Positions 24,009 through 32,822 are shown, numbered from the stretch's first letter. The stretch is DNA of 50,273 nucleotides from Caldilineaceae bacterium (GCA_022824025.1 JAJEBF010000040.1:1-50273); one strand, 5' to 3'. Program-made: numbers and translations. Notes: generated from the sequence alone by a model not told the origin.

Positions 24009-24790
24009 GTGTCTACATATGGAATAGCCAACTATCAGTGGCAGAAATTGTACGTGTTTCTGCAAGGACACCCTCGTGCCTACGCAGGGCAAGAGGAACA
24101 GTGTCGCCGTTTCGTTGAGGCAGTTTGCTGGATACTGCGCACCGGCGCCCAGTGGCGTGCATTACCGGACAGCTATGGCAAGTGGAACAGTGTCTTCAAG
24201 CGTTTTGCCCGCTGGGAAGAGAACGGTGTCTGGGCCGACATGTTCAAGCATTTCGCTCAGGACCCAGATATGGCTGCTGTCATGCCGGACAGTACAGTTG
24301 TGCGTGCCCATATGTGCGCAGCGGGCGGCTCAAAAAAGGGGGCCCACAGCAAGAACAGTGCCTGGGGCGAAGCCGGGGTGGATTCAGCAGCAAAATCCAT
24401 CTCCTCGTCGATGCCCTTGGCCTACCCTTAAAGTTCATATTGACGGGAGGTGAACGCAATGACATAACCCAGGCTGAGTCGTTGCTTGCCTCCTTTGAGT
24501 TTGACGCTGTCATCGCCGACGAAGGCTACGACTCTGACCCTCTGCGAGACCTGCTCGCAGCCCAACAGATTGAGGCGGTCATCCCTCCCCGAGGCCGCCG
24601 CAAGCAACCACGGGACTGTGACCGCATCCGCTACAAAGAGCGTAACTACGTCGAACGTTTCATCAACAAAATCAAGTGGCGCCGGCGCATCTTCACTCGC
24701 TACGAAAAACTCGCACGACATTACATGGCTTTCTTACACTTTGCTTCTACACTCATCTGGCTCAACCGAAATGACAACGGTCCCTGGTAA
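24009..24790 (+). CDS. IS5-family DDE transposase, expressed by -1 frameshift
   Basis: Two overlapping frames together form a typical IS427-group transposase. The first (GTG 24009 to 24431) carries the N-terminal domain with W-I-L-R-T-G-A-Q-W-R-A-L-P and the first catalytic Asp in D-S-T-V-V-R-A-H. The second frame, entered in the -1 direction, carries G-R-S-R-G-G-F-S-S-K-I-H, the second Asp in A-D-E-G-Y-D-S-D and the Glu in Y-V-E-R-F-I-N-K-I-K-W-R-R. The slip site A-AAA-AAG is at 24332-24338. The DDE triad is therefore complete, and the element may still be active. Confidence 0.8.
24332..24338 (+). other. Programmed -1 ribosomal frameshift site
   Basis: The heptamer A AAA AAG is correctly phased (TCA AAA AAG in the zero frame) and followed by GGGGG. 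It is the classic slippery sequence of IS elements and dnaX. A shift here joins the two transposase frames exactly where family members are continuous. Confidence 0.75.
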
Positions 24791-24846
24791 AGGGGTTCAA
24801 TCGCTACGGCACGGCAGATGCTCCAGAAAAGTGGCAGTAGAAGGGG

Positions 24847-24932
24847 AAGCCCTCAATCAGCCGAGGGTTAAGGTTACAATCAGCCGGGGAGTAAGGTTGC
24901 AATCAGCCGAAGCCAAAGGTTACAATCAGCCG
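24847..24932 (+). repeat. Four-copy 23-bp tandem repeat upstream of the ATPase
   Basis: Core AAGGTTACAATCAGCCG begins at 24870, 24893 (one mismatch) and 24916. A diverged copy begins at 24847. The period is exactly 23 bp. The last copy abuts the ATG of the DUF4143 ATPase pseudogene. It could be operator sites or tandem -10-like TACAAT elements. Confidence 0.75.
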
Positions 24933-26259
24933 ATGGCAGAGGACATTCTTTACCCACGTTTCGCCGAACGGCGGTTAGTTGAGGCGCTGGAGGACTCCCC
25001 GGTCGTTTTGATCCAGGGCCCGCGGCAGTGTGGCAAGACCACCCTTGCCCAGCTAGTCTGCACTTCAGAATACTCGCCCGAGGGGAAAGGCCGGTTGGGC
25101 CGTCGATCCGGCATACACGAAGACTACATATACTTCTCCTTTGATGATGAGGTTGTCCGCGCGGGCGCTGAGGCCGATCCGCTGGGCTTTGTTGCCGAAC
25201 TGCCCGGTCGGGTTATCCTCGACGAAGTACAGCGGGTACCTGCGCTCTTTGCCGCCTTGAAACTGGAAGTGGACCGCAGGCGGTTGCCCGGACGTTTCTT
25301 ACTGACGGGTTCGAGCAACGTATTGCAGACTCCGGCACTGTCAGACTCTTTGGCCGGACGGATGGAAACGGTCAGACTGCATCCGCTGGCACAGTGTGAG
25401 TTGCAGGGAGGACCGGATTCAACCCGCGGCGCGGACTGGTCCCCAGGCTTTCTTGATTCCCTGTTCGGTCGTGGATTCGAGAGCGGACGCACCGAGCCGC
25501 CTGGGGAGCGCGCTCATCGAGCGGGTCGTGTCGGGGGGGTATCCCGCGGCTCTGGCGCGGCCGGCTGGCCGGCGTCGCGCCAACTGGTATCGCAACTTTC
25601 TCGATGCCCAGATGGAGCGGGACGTACCTGAGATCGCCCGCATCCGTTCCCTTGACGTGCTGCCGCGACTGATGAGGCACGCGGCTGTGCAGACAGCGAC
25701 TCTCTTTAACCTCTCCGAGTTGGCCGCTCCGTTCCAAGTCAGCCGCACCACAGTTCGAGATTACGTCACCTTGCTAGAGCGAGTGTTTTTGCTGGAGCAG
25801 CTACCGCCCTGGCACAGCAATCGTCTGAAGCGGCTCATCAAGACGCCCAAACTCCACCTTGGTGATACCGGTCTGGCCTGAACTCTGCTCGGTGTAGGCG
25901 CTGCCGATCTCACGGTAGACCGCACCTTGTTGGGACAGATGCTGGAGACCTTTGCTTATCAGGAACTGCGGCGTCAAGCCAGTTGGCATACCGACCCTGT
26001 CTCCTTCTATCACTTTCGGGACAGAGACGGCGCCGAAGTGGATATTGTCCTCGAGCGAGGGGCACGCGCGCTGGCTGGCGTAGAGATAAAGGCCGGCGCA
26101 ACTGTGAAAGCAGCCGATTTCCGCGCCTTGCGTAAACTCAAGGCAGCCGCAGGCAATCGTTTCTCAAGTGGGGTGGTTCTCTACGATGGGGAAACGAGCG
26201 TTCGCTTCGACGAAGGCCTTTACGCGATTCCTCTGCGCCTGCTCTGGGAAATGTCCTAA
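24933..26259 (+). pseudogene. Broken DUF4143-type P-loop ATPase
   Basis: The pieces assemble into a typical archaeal-style AAA (AAA_14) plus DUF4143 protein of about 440 residues. Walker A G-P-R-Q-C-G-K-T-T is at residues 29-37, Walker B V-I-L-D-E-V-Q-R and sensor L-L-T-G-S-S-N follow. The C-terminal DUF4143 part includes W-Y-R-N-F-L-D-A, D-T-G-L-A and a PD-(D/E)XK-like E-V-D-I-V-L-E ... V-E-I-K-A-G. Two lesions are seen: a frameshift at about 25480-25500, and an in-frame TGA at 25879-25881 where relatives have Cys (G-L-A-C). Both halves otherwise stay well conserved, so the decay looks recent. Confidence 0.8.
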
Positions 26260-26345
26260 GTGTTTCGTTGACGGGTATTGGAGTTGGGCCGGCGTATCAG
26301 CGCAATTTGCAGCCAAATCTTGATCAATTGCCCCCTGTTCGGCTT

Positions 26346-26533
26346 CTGCCGTGCTCGAAGATAGACGGACGCACAGCGATATGGATATTCCGGGATTCCG
26401 GCTGCATGCACGAGCGGGTGGGCTTCGGGGGTCCTATGCCGTTACGGTGTCGGGCGACTAGCGGGTAACCTTCCGTTTCGAGGCCGGTCATGCTGTTGAC
26501 GTTGATTACGTCGACTGTCAATATAGAGGTCAA
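26346..26533 (+). pseudogene. higB remnant, degraded duplicate
   Basis: Nearly identical to the 3' two-thirds of higB (from about 23304), but the 5' end is missing. The Trp codon TGG of the intact copy is TAG here (26459-26461). The normal stop has mutated, so the tail reads in frame into the higA copy. Not a functional toxin. Confidence 0.8.
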
Positions 26534-26749
26534 ATGATGCCCATGCACAACCCGCCCCATCCAGGAGAGATCATAAGGTGGGACTGCCTTGAACCGTTGG
26601 GACTGACGGTGACGCGGGCAGCGCAAAGGCTGGGCGTAAGCCGGCAGGCATTGTCAAGCCTGGTAAACGGGAAAGCCGACCTGTCAGTCGACATGGCCCT
26701 GCGTTTGTCCCACCCGACATTGCAAAGGGCAAGATCAGTTGGACTTTGA
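26534..26749 (+). pseudogene. higA fragment, C-terminally truncated duplicate
   Basis: 71 codons. Residues 2-60 match the intact HigA almost exactly, including the helix-turn-helix. Homology stops abruptly after R-L-S (near 26710), and the reading ends in unrelated sequence. It may still bind the higBA operator and act as a solo antitoxin or regulator, but the C-terminal toxin-binding part is absent. Confidence 0.75.
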
Positions 26750-26773
26750 AGTTACTCCTCACACTCCAAAACT

Positions 26774-26803
26774 TTGATTTTACGCCGCGTGTCATGCTAT
26801 TGT
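26774..26803 (+). promoter_or_regulatory. Extended -10 promoter, leaderless arrangement
   Basis: TTGATT (26774-26779), 18-bp spacer, TGC then TATTGT (26798-26803), an extended -10. Six bases separate it from the ATG at 26810, as in the response-regulator promoter at 11243-11271. Confidence 0.45.
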
Positions 26804-26809
26804 CATCGC

Positions 26810-27043
26810 ATGGCTAACCTACAGATCAGAAACATGCCGGATACTCTCCACGAGCGGCTGCGCCGCTATGCGCGTGAAAACGACTGCTCCATGCGCGCAG
26901 TGGTGATCACCGTTTTAGAAAGAGAGTTGGCGCATTGGGAATGGCGGAAACTTATGGCCCAACGCCCCGAGACCGACCTTGGCGTAGAGGCAGCAGCGCT
27001 ACTCATGGAAGAACGCGCTCGTCGCGATAGCGAGATAGGATGA
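26810..27043 (+). CDS. FitA/VapB-type ribbon-helix-helix antitoxin, orphan
   Basis: 77 residues: an N-terminal RHH DNA-binding fold (L-Q-I-R-N-M-P-D-T-L-H-E-R-L-R-R-Y-A) and a C-terminal toxin-binding tail, as in FitA and Arc-type VapB antitoxins. FitA genes normally overlap a PIN toxin gene. Here an ATG overlaps the stop (27040), but the frame after it is only the reverse strand of another gene's toxin start and has no PIN features. So the cognate toxin is missing, probably lost at the junction near 27045. Confidence 0.8.
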   Translation: MANLQIRNMPDTLHERLRRYARENDCSMRAVVITVLERELAHWEWRKLMAQRPETDLGVEAAALLMEERARRDSEIG

Positions 27044-27068
27044 CATTGGTATCGAGAACGACCCTCAT
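27003..27068 (-). pseudogene. PIN-domain toxin stub (first 21 codons)
   Basis: Directly coupled (ATGA overlap at 27065-27068) to the minus-strand antitoxin, it begins M-R-V-V-L-D-T-N-V-I-L-S, the unmistakable start of a COG1569-like PIN toxin with its first catalytic Asp. It then runs into antisense of the FitA-like gene and stops at 27003-27005. More than 100 residues of toxin are gone. Confidence 0.75.
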
Positions 27069-27322
27069 GCCCGCGAGGAACCGATGTCTGCCCGGTACTC
27101 TTCCACCAGGGGACTGACATCCTCTGGATTGATCTTCAGGTCACGTGTCCGTTGTTCGCCGTAGCGAAGGAGTTTTCGCCACTCATTCTCTTCCATGTAA
27201 CGGGACAGAGCTTCACGCAGAAGCGCACTCAGGGAACGGCCTTCTTCCTTCACCATCTCTTCTACCCGGTCCGCCATTTCACGTGGCAGAGAGCAAGTGA
27301 TTGTCCTGGTTGTACGCGGCAT
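27065..27322 (-). CDS. CopG-like ribbon-helix-helix antitoxin
   Basis: 85 residues with an RHH motif (R-T-I-T-C-S-L-P-R-E-M-A-D-R-V-E-E-M, then G-R-S-L-S-A-L-L-R-E-A-L-S-R-Y). The charged C-terminal tail (P-E-D-V-S-P-L-V-E-E-Y-R) is as seen in antitoxins paired with PIN toxins. AAAGG precedes the ATG. The paired toxin directly downstream is truncated to a 21-codon stub. It converges with the FitA-like antitoxin, so two modules collapsed against each other. Confidence 0.8.
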   Translation of the reverse strand: MPRTTRTITCSLPREMADRVEEMVKEEGRSLSALLREALSRYMEENEWRKLLRYGEQRTRDLKINPEDVSPLVEEYRADIGSSRA

Positions 27323-27344
27323 ATGTACCTTTCATGATCCTCTG

Positions 27345-28496
27345 TCAACTGTCCTCTGCCTCGGCGATTTCCCCGTCCACAAGCGCCACGATCTCATCGA
27401 CAATATCATACGCGGCGCGGGGACGGCCGAGCTTGCGGGCGCGAGTTGCCATTTGCGCCAGATCATTGCCGCCGACCCAGCCGCTGACGATAGCGGCGAT
27501 GCCGTCGGGCGAATCGCAATAGGCGCCGACGCCGTTCTCCACCACATACGACACGTTGCCCGACTCCTGCCCGGGAATAAATCCACTCAGGAGGATCGGC
27601 AGCCCGCAGATCAGCGCCTCGGCGATCGTGCCCGGCCCGGCCTTGGTGATCACGCAGTCGCTGGCGGCCATCCATTCCTCCATATTGTCCACAAAGCCGC
27701 ACACCCGCGCCGGAAGCGGCCAATCCGACCGTTGCAGCGCCTGGCGCAGCCGCTCGTTGCGGCCGCAGATGACGACCAGTTGCGCATCTTTCCCCTCCGC
27801 TCCCAGCCGGCGGGCCACCGCATGCGCGATGGCCGCGACCGGGCCCATGCCCTCGCCGCCGCCGAGCAGCAGCGCCGTAAAGCCGCCCTCTGCCAGTCCT
27901 AACCGGGCGCGCGCCGTCACCTTATCTGGCAGCAGTTGGGAGAAGGCGGCACGGACCGGCAGGCCGAGCAGGCGGGCGCGAAGGCCATACCGGCCGGCTG
28001 CCGCGGCCGCGGCCTCGCTGGCGACAAAACAGCGCACGGCACGCGCATGGAACCAACCGTGGTGAAAGGACGCCAGATCGGTGACAACCGTCGCGAAGGG
28101 AATCGCGGCGCCCTCCTGCTCCAGCATCCACATAACGAGGTGCTGCATCAGCGGGTGGACGGAGATGATCAGATGCGGACGATGCGCTTGCAGGACCTTG
28201 CGCAGCCGTTTGCGGCAGAGCAGGTAGACCAGGCGCAGCGCGGCAGAGTGCCCCCGCTCGTTTTCGAAGACGAGCCAGAGCAGCTTCCAGAGCCAGAGAG
28301 CGCGACCAATGATCGGGCTGTACAGGCGGGGGAAACGGTTGATGGGCCAGGGGGTGTAATCGGTCCACAGATCGACGATCTCCACCTCAAACCGGCCGGG
28401 ATAGCGGGCGGCGAAGGCGGCCTGCAGGGCCTGGGCGCTGGCGCGATGGCCGCCCCCGGTATCACTCATCAGAATCAGAATTCGGCTGCGGTTCAT
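27345..28496 (-). CDS. MGDG synthase/MurG-like glycosyltransferase
   Basis: A 383-residue GT-B enzyme of the monogalactosyldiacylglycerol-synthase family (GT28). N-terminal M-S-D-T-G-G-G-H-R-A-S-A-Q-A-L matches the MGDG_synth motif. The donor site has L-L-L-G-G-G-E-G-M-G-P and the C-terminal T-K-A-G-P-G-T-I-A-E-A-L-I-C-G-L-P. Such enzymes add a sugar to diacylglycerol at the inner membrane face. The ATG at 28496 is chosen by family alignment; the open frame upstream is not conserved-looking. It is divergent from purN. Confidence 0.87.
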   Translation of the reverse strand: MNRSRILILMSDTGGGHRASAQALQAAFAARYPGRFEVEIVDLWTDYTPWPINRFPRLYSPIIGRALWLWKLLWLVFENERGHSAALRLVYLLCRKRLRKVLQAHRPHLIISVHPLMQHLVMWMLEQEGAAIPFATVVTDLASFHHGWFHARAVRCFVASEAAAAAAGRYGLRARLLGLPVRAAFSQLLPDKVTARARLGLAEGGFTALLLGGGEGMGPVAAIAHAVARRLGAEGKDAQLVVICGRNERLRQALQRSDWPLPARVCGFVDNMEEWMAASDCVITKAGPGTIAEALICGLPILLSGFIPGQESGNVSYVVENGVGAYCDSPDGIAAIVSGWVGGNDLAQMATRARKLGRPRAAYDIVDEIVALVDGEIAEAEDS

Positions 28497-28663
28497 GTGA
28501 TGGGGAAATGATGCCCGGCACTGAAAACCGGGTCGCGGGGGAACGTGTTTGCGATATGGATTGGGACTCTGTTCCCTGGCGGCATGAATAGGTCGCCGCG
28601 TATGGGGATCGATTATACTGTAGAGGGTGCCACAGAGCCATGTCACCTGCTTTCAGGGGCGCG

Positions 28664-29257
28664 ATGAAATCCAAGCTGGCGGTTCTCATTTCGGGCAACG
28701 GATCGAATCTGCAGGCCATCATCGACGCGGTGGCGGCGGGCAGCCTGGACGCGCGGATAGAGGTCGTCGTCTCCAATCGCAAGGCCGCTTACGGGCTGGA
28801 GCGGGCGCGGCGGGCGCATGTCCCCGACCGGTACTTTCCGCTGAAACCATACCGGGACGCGCAGCGCAGTCGCGCCGAATACGACGCGGAACTGGCCGCG
28901 CTGGTGAACGGGTACACGCCGGACTGGGTGGTGCTGGCCGGGTGGATGCACATCCTCAGCGAGGCGTTTCTGGGCCGCTTTCCCAACCGGGTTGTGAATC
29001 TGCACCCGGCGCTGCCCGGGCAGTTCCCCGGCGCGCACGCGATTGACGACGCGCTGGCGGCCTTTGCCCGCGGCGAAGTCGAACAGACCGGCGTGATGGT
29101 CCACCTGGTGCCGGATGCGCGCGTGGACGAGGGGCCTGTGCTGGCGGAGCAGGCCGTGCCGATTCGTGCTGGCGACACCCACGAAACCCTGGCCGAACGC
29201 ATCCACGCGGTGGAGCACCGCCTGCTGGTGGAGACCCTGCAAAAGCTGGTCGGATAG
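28664..29257 (+). CDS. purN: Phosphoribosylglycinamide formyltransferase
   Basis: A 197-residue 10-formyl-THF-dependent GAR transformylase, third step of purine synthesis. It has the N-terminal [10 protein letters not shown] and the catalytic Asn-His pair in V-V-N-L-H-P-A-L-P. The Asp region is in [16 protein letters not shown]. Start ATG 28664 fits the family ([11 protein letters not shown]); ATG 28640 would add 8 residues and lies just after a possible -10 (TATACT, 28614). No other pur genes are adjacent. Confidence 0.92.
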   Translation: MKSKLAVLISGNGSNLQAIIDAVAAGSLDARIEVVVSNRKAAYGLERARRAHVPDRYFPLKPYRDAQRSRAEYDAELAALVNGYTPDWVVLAGWMHILSEAFLGRFPNRVVNLHPALPGQFPGAHAIDDALAAFARGEVEQTGVMVHLVPDARVDEGPVLAEQAVPIRAGDTHETLAERIHAVEHRLLVETLQKLVG

Positions 29258-29364
29258 CGTATGTGCCCGGCAGCGGCAACGGCAACGGCGACAACGAAAA
29301 CCGGCAGGACTACCTTTCTGACAGACGACGGCCCGGTCTGTACACCTGGCCTTCGGAGGCGATG

Positions 29365-30396
29365 ATGCGATTGGGACTCAACACTGGTTACTCGGGCGGG
29401 AAGATCGCGCTGCCGCTGGAGCTGATCCGCGAGGCGGACCGGCTGGGCTACGACGCGGTGTGGACGGCTGAGGCGTACGGCTCGGACGCGGTATCGCCGC
29501 TGGCGTGGATCGGCGCGCAGACCGAACGGATCCATCTGGGCACGGCGATCCTGCAGATGGCGGCTCGGACGCCGGCGATGACGGCCATGACCGCGATGAC
29601 GCTGGACCAGTTGTCGGGTGGGCGCATGCTGCTGGGGTTGGGTGTCTCCGGCCCGCAGGTGGTGGAGGGCTGGCACGGCGTCGGCTATGCCGGCCCGCTG
29701 GCCCGCACGCGCGAATATATTGAAATCGTGCGCCGCATTTTCGCGCGTGAGGAGCCGCTCACATTTGAGGGAGAGTTCTACCAGTTGCCCTACCACGGAC
29801 CCGGCTCGGTGGGGGTGGGCATACCGCTGAAAAGCATCCTGCACGGGCGGGCGGACCTGCCGATCTACCTGGCCGCGATTGGCCCGCGGAATGTGCAACT
29901 GGCCGCCGAACTGGCCGACGGCTGGCTGCCGATCTTCTTCGCGCCGGAACATTACGACGCGACGTTTGCCGGGGCTGTGACTGCCGGACGGGCGCTGGCC
30001 GGGCAGCAGGGCAGGCCGGCCGCGTTCGACATCGCGCCGGCCGCGGCCGTGGTGGTGGGGGACGATTTGGCGAGTTGCTGGATACGGCTCAAGCCGATGC
30101 TGGCCCTGTACATCGGCGGGATGGGGAGCAGGGGCAGGAACTTCTACTACAATCTGGCCTGCCGCTACGGCTTTGAGGAGGCGGCTGACCGGATCCAGAC
30201 AAGCTATCTGGCCGGAGACCGGGCCGGCGCGGTCGCGGCTGTGCCGGATGCGCTGGTCGACGCGATCTCCCTGTGCGGCAGCCGCGCCCGCATCGCCGAC
30301 CGTCTGCAGCTGTGGCAGGCGGCGCCGATCACGACGCTGACGGTGATGACCGACAGCATCGAAACCGTGCGCATGATGGCGGAACTGGCGCTGTAA
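29365..30396 (+). CDS. LLM-class (F420-dependent) oxidoreductase
   Basis: 343 residues of the luciferase-like monooxygenase/methylene-H4MPT-reductase fold. Typical segments are [15 protein letters not shown] near residue 27, [12 protein letters not shown] near 57, [14 protein letters not shown] near 85 and a C-terminal [10 protein letters not shown]. Members using coenzyme F420 are abundant in Actinobacteria and Chloroflexota. GGAGG is placed best for the second of two adjacent ATGs (29362, 29365). Substrate unknown. It follows purN by about 100 bp. Confidence 0.87.
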   Translation: MRLGLNTGYSGGKIALPLELIREADRLGYDAVWTAEAYGSDAVSPLAWIGAQTERIHLGTAILQMAARTPAMTAMTAMTLDQLSGGRMLLGLGVSGPQVVEGWHGVGYAGPLARTREYIEIVRRIFAREEPLTFEGEFYQLPYHGPGSVGVGIPLKSILHGRADLPIYLAAIGPRNVQLAAELADGWLPIFFAPEHYDATFAGAVTAGRALAGQQGRPAAFDIAPAAAVVVGDDLASCWIRLKPMLALYIGGMGSRGRNFYYNLACRYGFEEAADRIQTSYLAGDRAGAVAAVPDALVDAISLCGSRARIADRLQLWQAAPITTLTVMTDSIETVRMMAELAL

Positions 30397-30467
30397 GGAC
30401 AAAGGCGCGGGAATAGCTGCGCACAGCGCGCGCACCGCTTGCCTCTCTTTTCGTAAAGTCTAAGGAG

Positions 30468-31733
30468 TTACTGAACCGCGCCCCGGGCTGCAACCATCTG
30501 CGCCGGCCGCTTCAACATGCCCCACATGATGGTGGCGCCGAAAAGGGAGAGGATCACGCCCAGGGTAAAGAGACTGGTATAGCCCCACCTGTCGATGATC
30601 TGGCCGCCCCCGAAGCTCACCAGTCCGAAGCTGAGACCCATTGCCGTGGATACGGCGCCGTAGGCCAGCGCACGCCAGCGCTTCTCAATCATCTCCATCT
30701 GATAGACCTGCAGAGCGGGCATGCGCACCGCCGAGAGGGCCATGGAGGCAAATTGGCCGATGGCCGCGGCGAACCACTGTGGGATGAGGATGAGCGGGAC
30801 CATACTGACGGCGCCGGCGAACGTGGTTGTCATGAGCGTCCAGCCGTTGCCGCGGCGGCGGGCGAGCACCGGCAGCAGCATTGGCGCGAAGATCGACGCA
30901 AACTGCCCCGCGCTGGAGATGAGCCCGATCATAAAGGTGGACAGGTGCAACTCCACGTCCATATAGGCGTTGCAGAAGGAGTAGCAGGTGGCGCCGGCGG
31001 CCTGGCTGAAACAGACAAACAGAATCAACAGGCTGACGGGGGCGATGGGAAAGGAGCCCGGCAGAGTGGGCTTCTCTTTGTGTTTGCCGCTTAGTTCGGC
31101 ATCTCCGATGCGCAGCAAAGGGAGAAGGGCGAGCGCCAAAACCGCAGGACTCAGCCACAGCGCCAGCCGATAGGGTGCGGGATTGTCGAGTCCGACGCCG
31201 AGCATGGCAGCGAAAAGGCCCGGCAGCAGGCCGGCAAAAGGCGTTCCGACGAAAGCGCCGAGGCCGCGCAGGACGCCGGTCATTCCGAAAGCGCTGTTGC
31301 GGTTTTCATCAGAGGTCAACCCCATAAGCGCCGGCACCATGTTGATGCTGAAGAGGGCGTAGCCGCCGGAGACAACCATCATCGAGAAGACGGGCCAGTA
31401 GTAGCGGAAGAGCGGCGGCGCCGATTCGGTCAGCGGCAGCATCGCCATACCCAAAACGGTCACGACGATGCCGAGGCGCATTGTGCGCGTCAGCCCGAGC
31501 CGGCTTCCCAACGCGCCGGCGGGCAGGCTCATCACCATGTAGCTCAGTGCGCTGGCTGAGTTGAATATGCCGAAGAAGACCATGCTGTAGCCCAGGCGCA
31601 GAACGTAAAAGGTCTTCAGAAAGGTCTGGATGCCGAAAAAGCTGACCGCCACAAGCCCGACGACGATCAGGAGCATATTGACATCATGATGGAAGCGGGG
31701 GCGGTTTGTCCAGAGAGACAGGAGTTTCTTCAT
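30468..31733 (-). CDS. MFS transporter
   Basis: 421 residues with about 12 predicted hydrophobic helices and a central cytoplasmic loop (S-G-K-H-K-E-K-P). The N-terminal half has G-F-I-loop-like and L-G-S-R-L-G-L-T-R-T-M-R-L-G, equivalent to the MFS motif A between helices 2 and 3. Substrate not predictable. It follows the SDR and nitrilase genes on the same strand after 288 bp and may import or export their substrate (inference). Convergent with the LLM gene; no clear terminator seen in the 71-bp gap. Confidence 0.85.
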   Translation of the reverse strand: MKKLLSLWTNRPRFHHDVNMLLIVVGLVAVSFFGIQTFLKTFYVLRLGYSMVFFGIFNSASALSYMVMSLPAGALGSRLGLTRTMRLGIVVTVLGMAMLPLTESAPPLFRYYWPVFSMMVVSGGYALFSINMVPALMGLTSDENRNSAFGMTGVLRGLGAFVGTPFAGLLPGLFAAMLGVGLDNPAPYRLALWLSPAVLALALLPLLRIGDAELSGKHKEKPTLPGSFPIAPVSLLILFVCFSQAAGATCYSFCNAYMDVELHLSTFMIGLISSAGQFASIFAPMLLPVLARRRGNGWTLMTTTFAGAVSMVPLILIPQWFAAAIGQFASMALSAVRMPALQVYQMEMIEKRWRALAYGAVSTAMGLSFGLVSFGGGQIIDRWGYTSLFTLGVILSLFGATIMWGMLKRPAQMVAARGAVQ

Positions 31734-31945
31734 GGGCGCACGGTTTCGGCTGGAAATCTGAATCGGTTTAGAAGTCTGTGTCAGACCAGTATCTTACACC
31801 AGGAACGGGCTACAGGAAAACCGCGAATTCGCCCGCGCCAAGCGCCGAAATGGAACGCGATTCAGACGAGTCTGTGGGGAGACAAACTGGTGTTTGAGGG
31901 CCTTCTCTCCCGTGGATGCGCGTGCGTTTGCTTTGCGTAGTGACG

Positions 31946-31974
31946 CGGGCAATGTGGGTACGATCCGTCTACGT
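31946..31974 (+). repeat. Dispersed motif copy 2
   Basis: GCGGGCAAT (31945-31953) then GTACGATCCGTCTACGT (31958-31974), the same 17-mer as at 6828-6844 with CGGGCAAT at the same distance. It lies between the SDR and MFS genes, in a 288-bp gap with no gene. Confidence 0.55.
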
Positions 31975-32021
31975 TCTGGCGAATTGCGCGTTTGGCGGCG
32001 CAAAGGGGTTTCCTGTTGCGC

Positions 32022-32822
32022 TCAGCCTTCGATTGGCTTGGAGGTGTAGGGCTCCTGGCTGATGAGTTGGGCGGTCATGCCGCCGTCGGCGTAGATGTTG
32101 GCGCCGGTGATGGAGGCGCTGCGATCGCTGAGCAGGAAGGCCGCCAGCTCGCCGATCTCTTCCGGGGCGATCACGCGGCCGATGGGGATGTTGGTACGCC
32201 AGAATGCCAGGCACTCCTCCGGGCTGGGCGCGGCGTCCTGCAGGTCCTGCCAGATCTGGGTATCGAGCAGGCCGGGGGAGATGGCGTTTACGCGAATGTT
32301 GTGCGGGGCCATTTCGAGGGCGAAGCTCTTGCCCATCATCACGACGCCGGCTTTGGCTGCGTCGTAGGGGCCGGCGCCGGGCAGGGCCGCGTGGGCGTGG
32401 ACGCTGGCGATGTTGACGACACTGCCGCCGCCGGGAGACTGAGCGAGCATCTGCCGGCAGGCCTTTTGGGTCAGGAAGAAGACGGCGCGCAGGTCGACGC
32501 GGATGATCTGCTCCCAGTCATCCGCGGTCGTATCCAGGAACGGTTTGGCAAAGTTGATGCCGGCGTTGTTGACGAGGCCATCGACGCGGCCGAATTCGGC
32601 GACGGCCTTCTGCACCAGTTCGGCCTGGGCCTCGTCATCGCCGACGTCGCAGTGGACGGCCAGGGCATGGCCGGGCAGGCTGTCGGCAACGGCGCGCGCG
32701 GCCTGCCCGCGGATGTCGGCCGCGACAACGTTGGCGCCCTCGCGGCTGCAGACCGCGGCGATGCCGGCGCCCAGGCCGCCGCCGGCGCCAGTAACAATGA
32801 CGGTTTTATCTGTCAATAGCAT
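32022..32822 (-). CDS. SDR-family oxidoreductase
   Basis: A 266-residue classical short-chain dehydrogenase. The cofactor motif T-G-A-G-G-G-L-G is at 11-18, N-N-A-G at 85-88, catalytic Ser140, Tyr153 and Lys157 (Y-D-A-A-K). Asp36 at the end of beta-2 (V-V-A-A-D-I) suggests NAD(H) preference. Its ATG overlaps the nitrilase stop by one base, indicating co-translation. Substrate unknown; FabG-like sequences cover many sugar and alcohol dehydrogenases. Confidence 0.9.
   Translation of the reverse strand: MLLTDKTVIVTGAGGGLGAGIAAVCSREGANVVAADIRGQAARAVADSLPGHALAVHCDVGDDEAQAELVQKAVAEFGRVDGLVNNAGINFAKPFLDTTADDWEQIIRVDLRAVFFLTQKACRQMLAQSPGGGSVVNIASVHAHAALPGAGPYDAAKAGVVMMGKSFALEMAPHNIRVNAISPGLLDTQIWQDLQDAAPSPEECLAFWRTNIPIGRVIAPEEIGELAAFLLSDRSASITGANIYADGGMTAQLISQEPYTSKPIEG

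Larger units (their letters stand above)
23959..24790 (+). mobile_element. IS5-family insertion sequence (IS427-like)
   Basis: About 830 bp. The left end (23959-23975) and the reverse complement of the right end (24769-24785) match at about 12 of 17 positions around a shared CGTTG core. The transposase stop codon lies beside the right terminal repeat, as is common in this group. TA dinucleotides flank both ends, consistent with but not proof of a 2-bp target duplication. Exact ends are uncertain by a few bases. Confidence 0.7.

Noticed and set aside
24009..24790. IS transposase as a frameshifted pseudogene
   Set aside because: A correctly phased slip heptamer joins the two frames and the full DDE triad is preserved.
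27040..27111. Plus-strand PIN toxin starting at the ATG that overlaps the FitA-like stop
   Set aside because: The reading M-T-L-V-S-R-T-T has no D-T-N motif; the bases are the reverse complement of the minus-strand toxin start.
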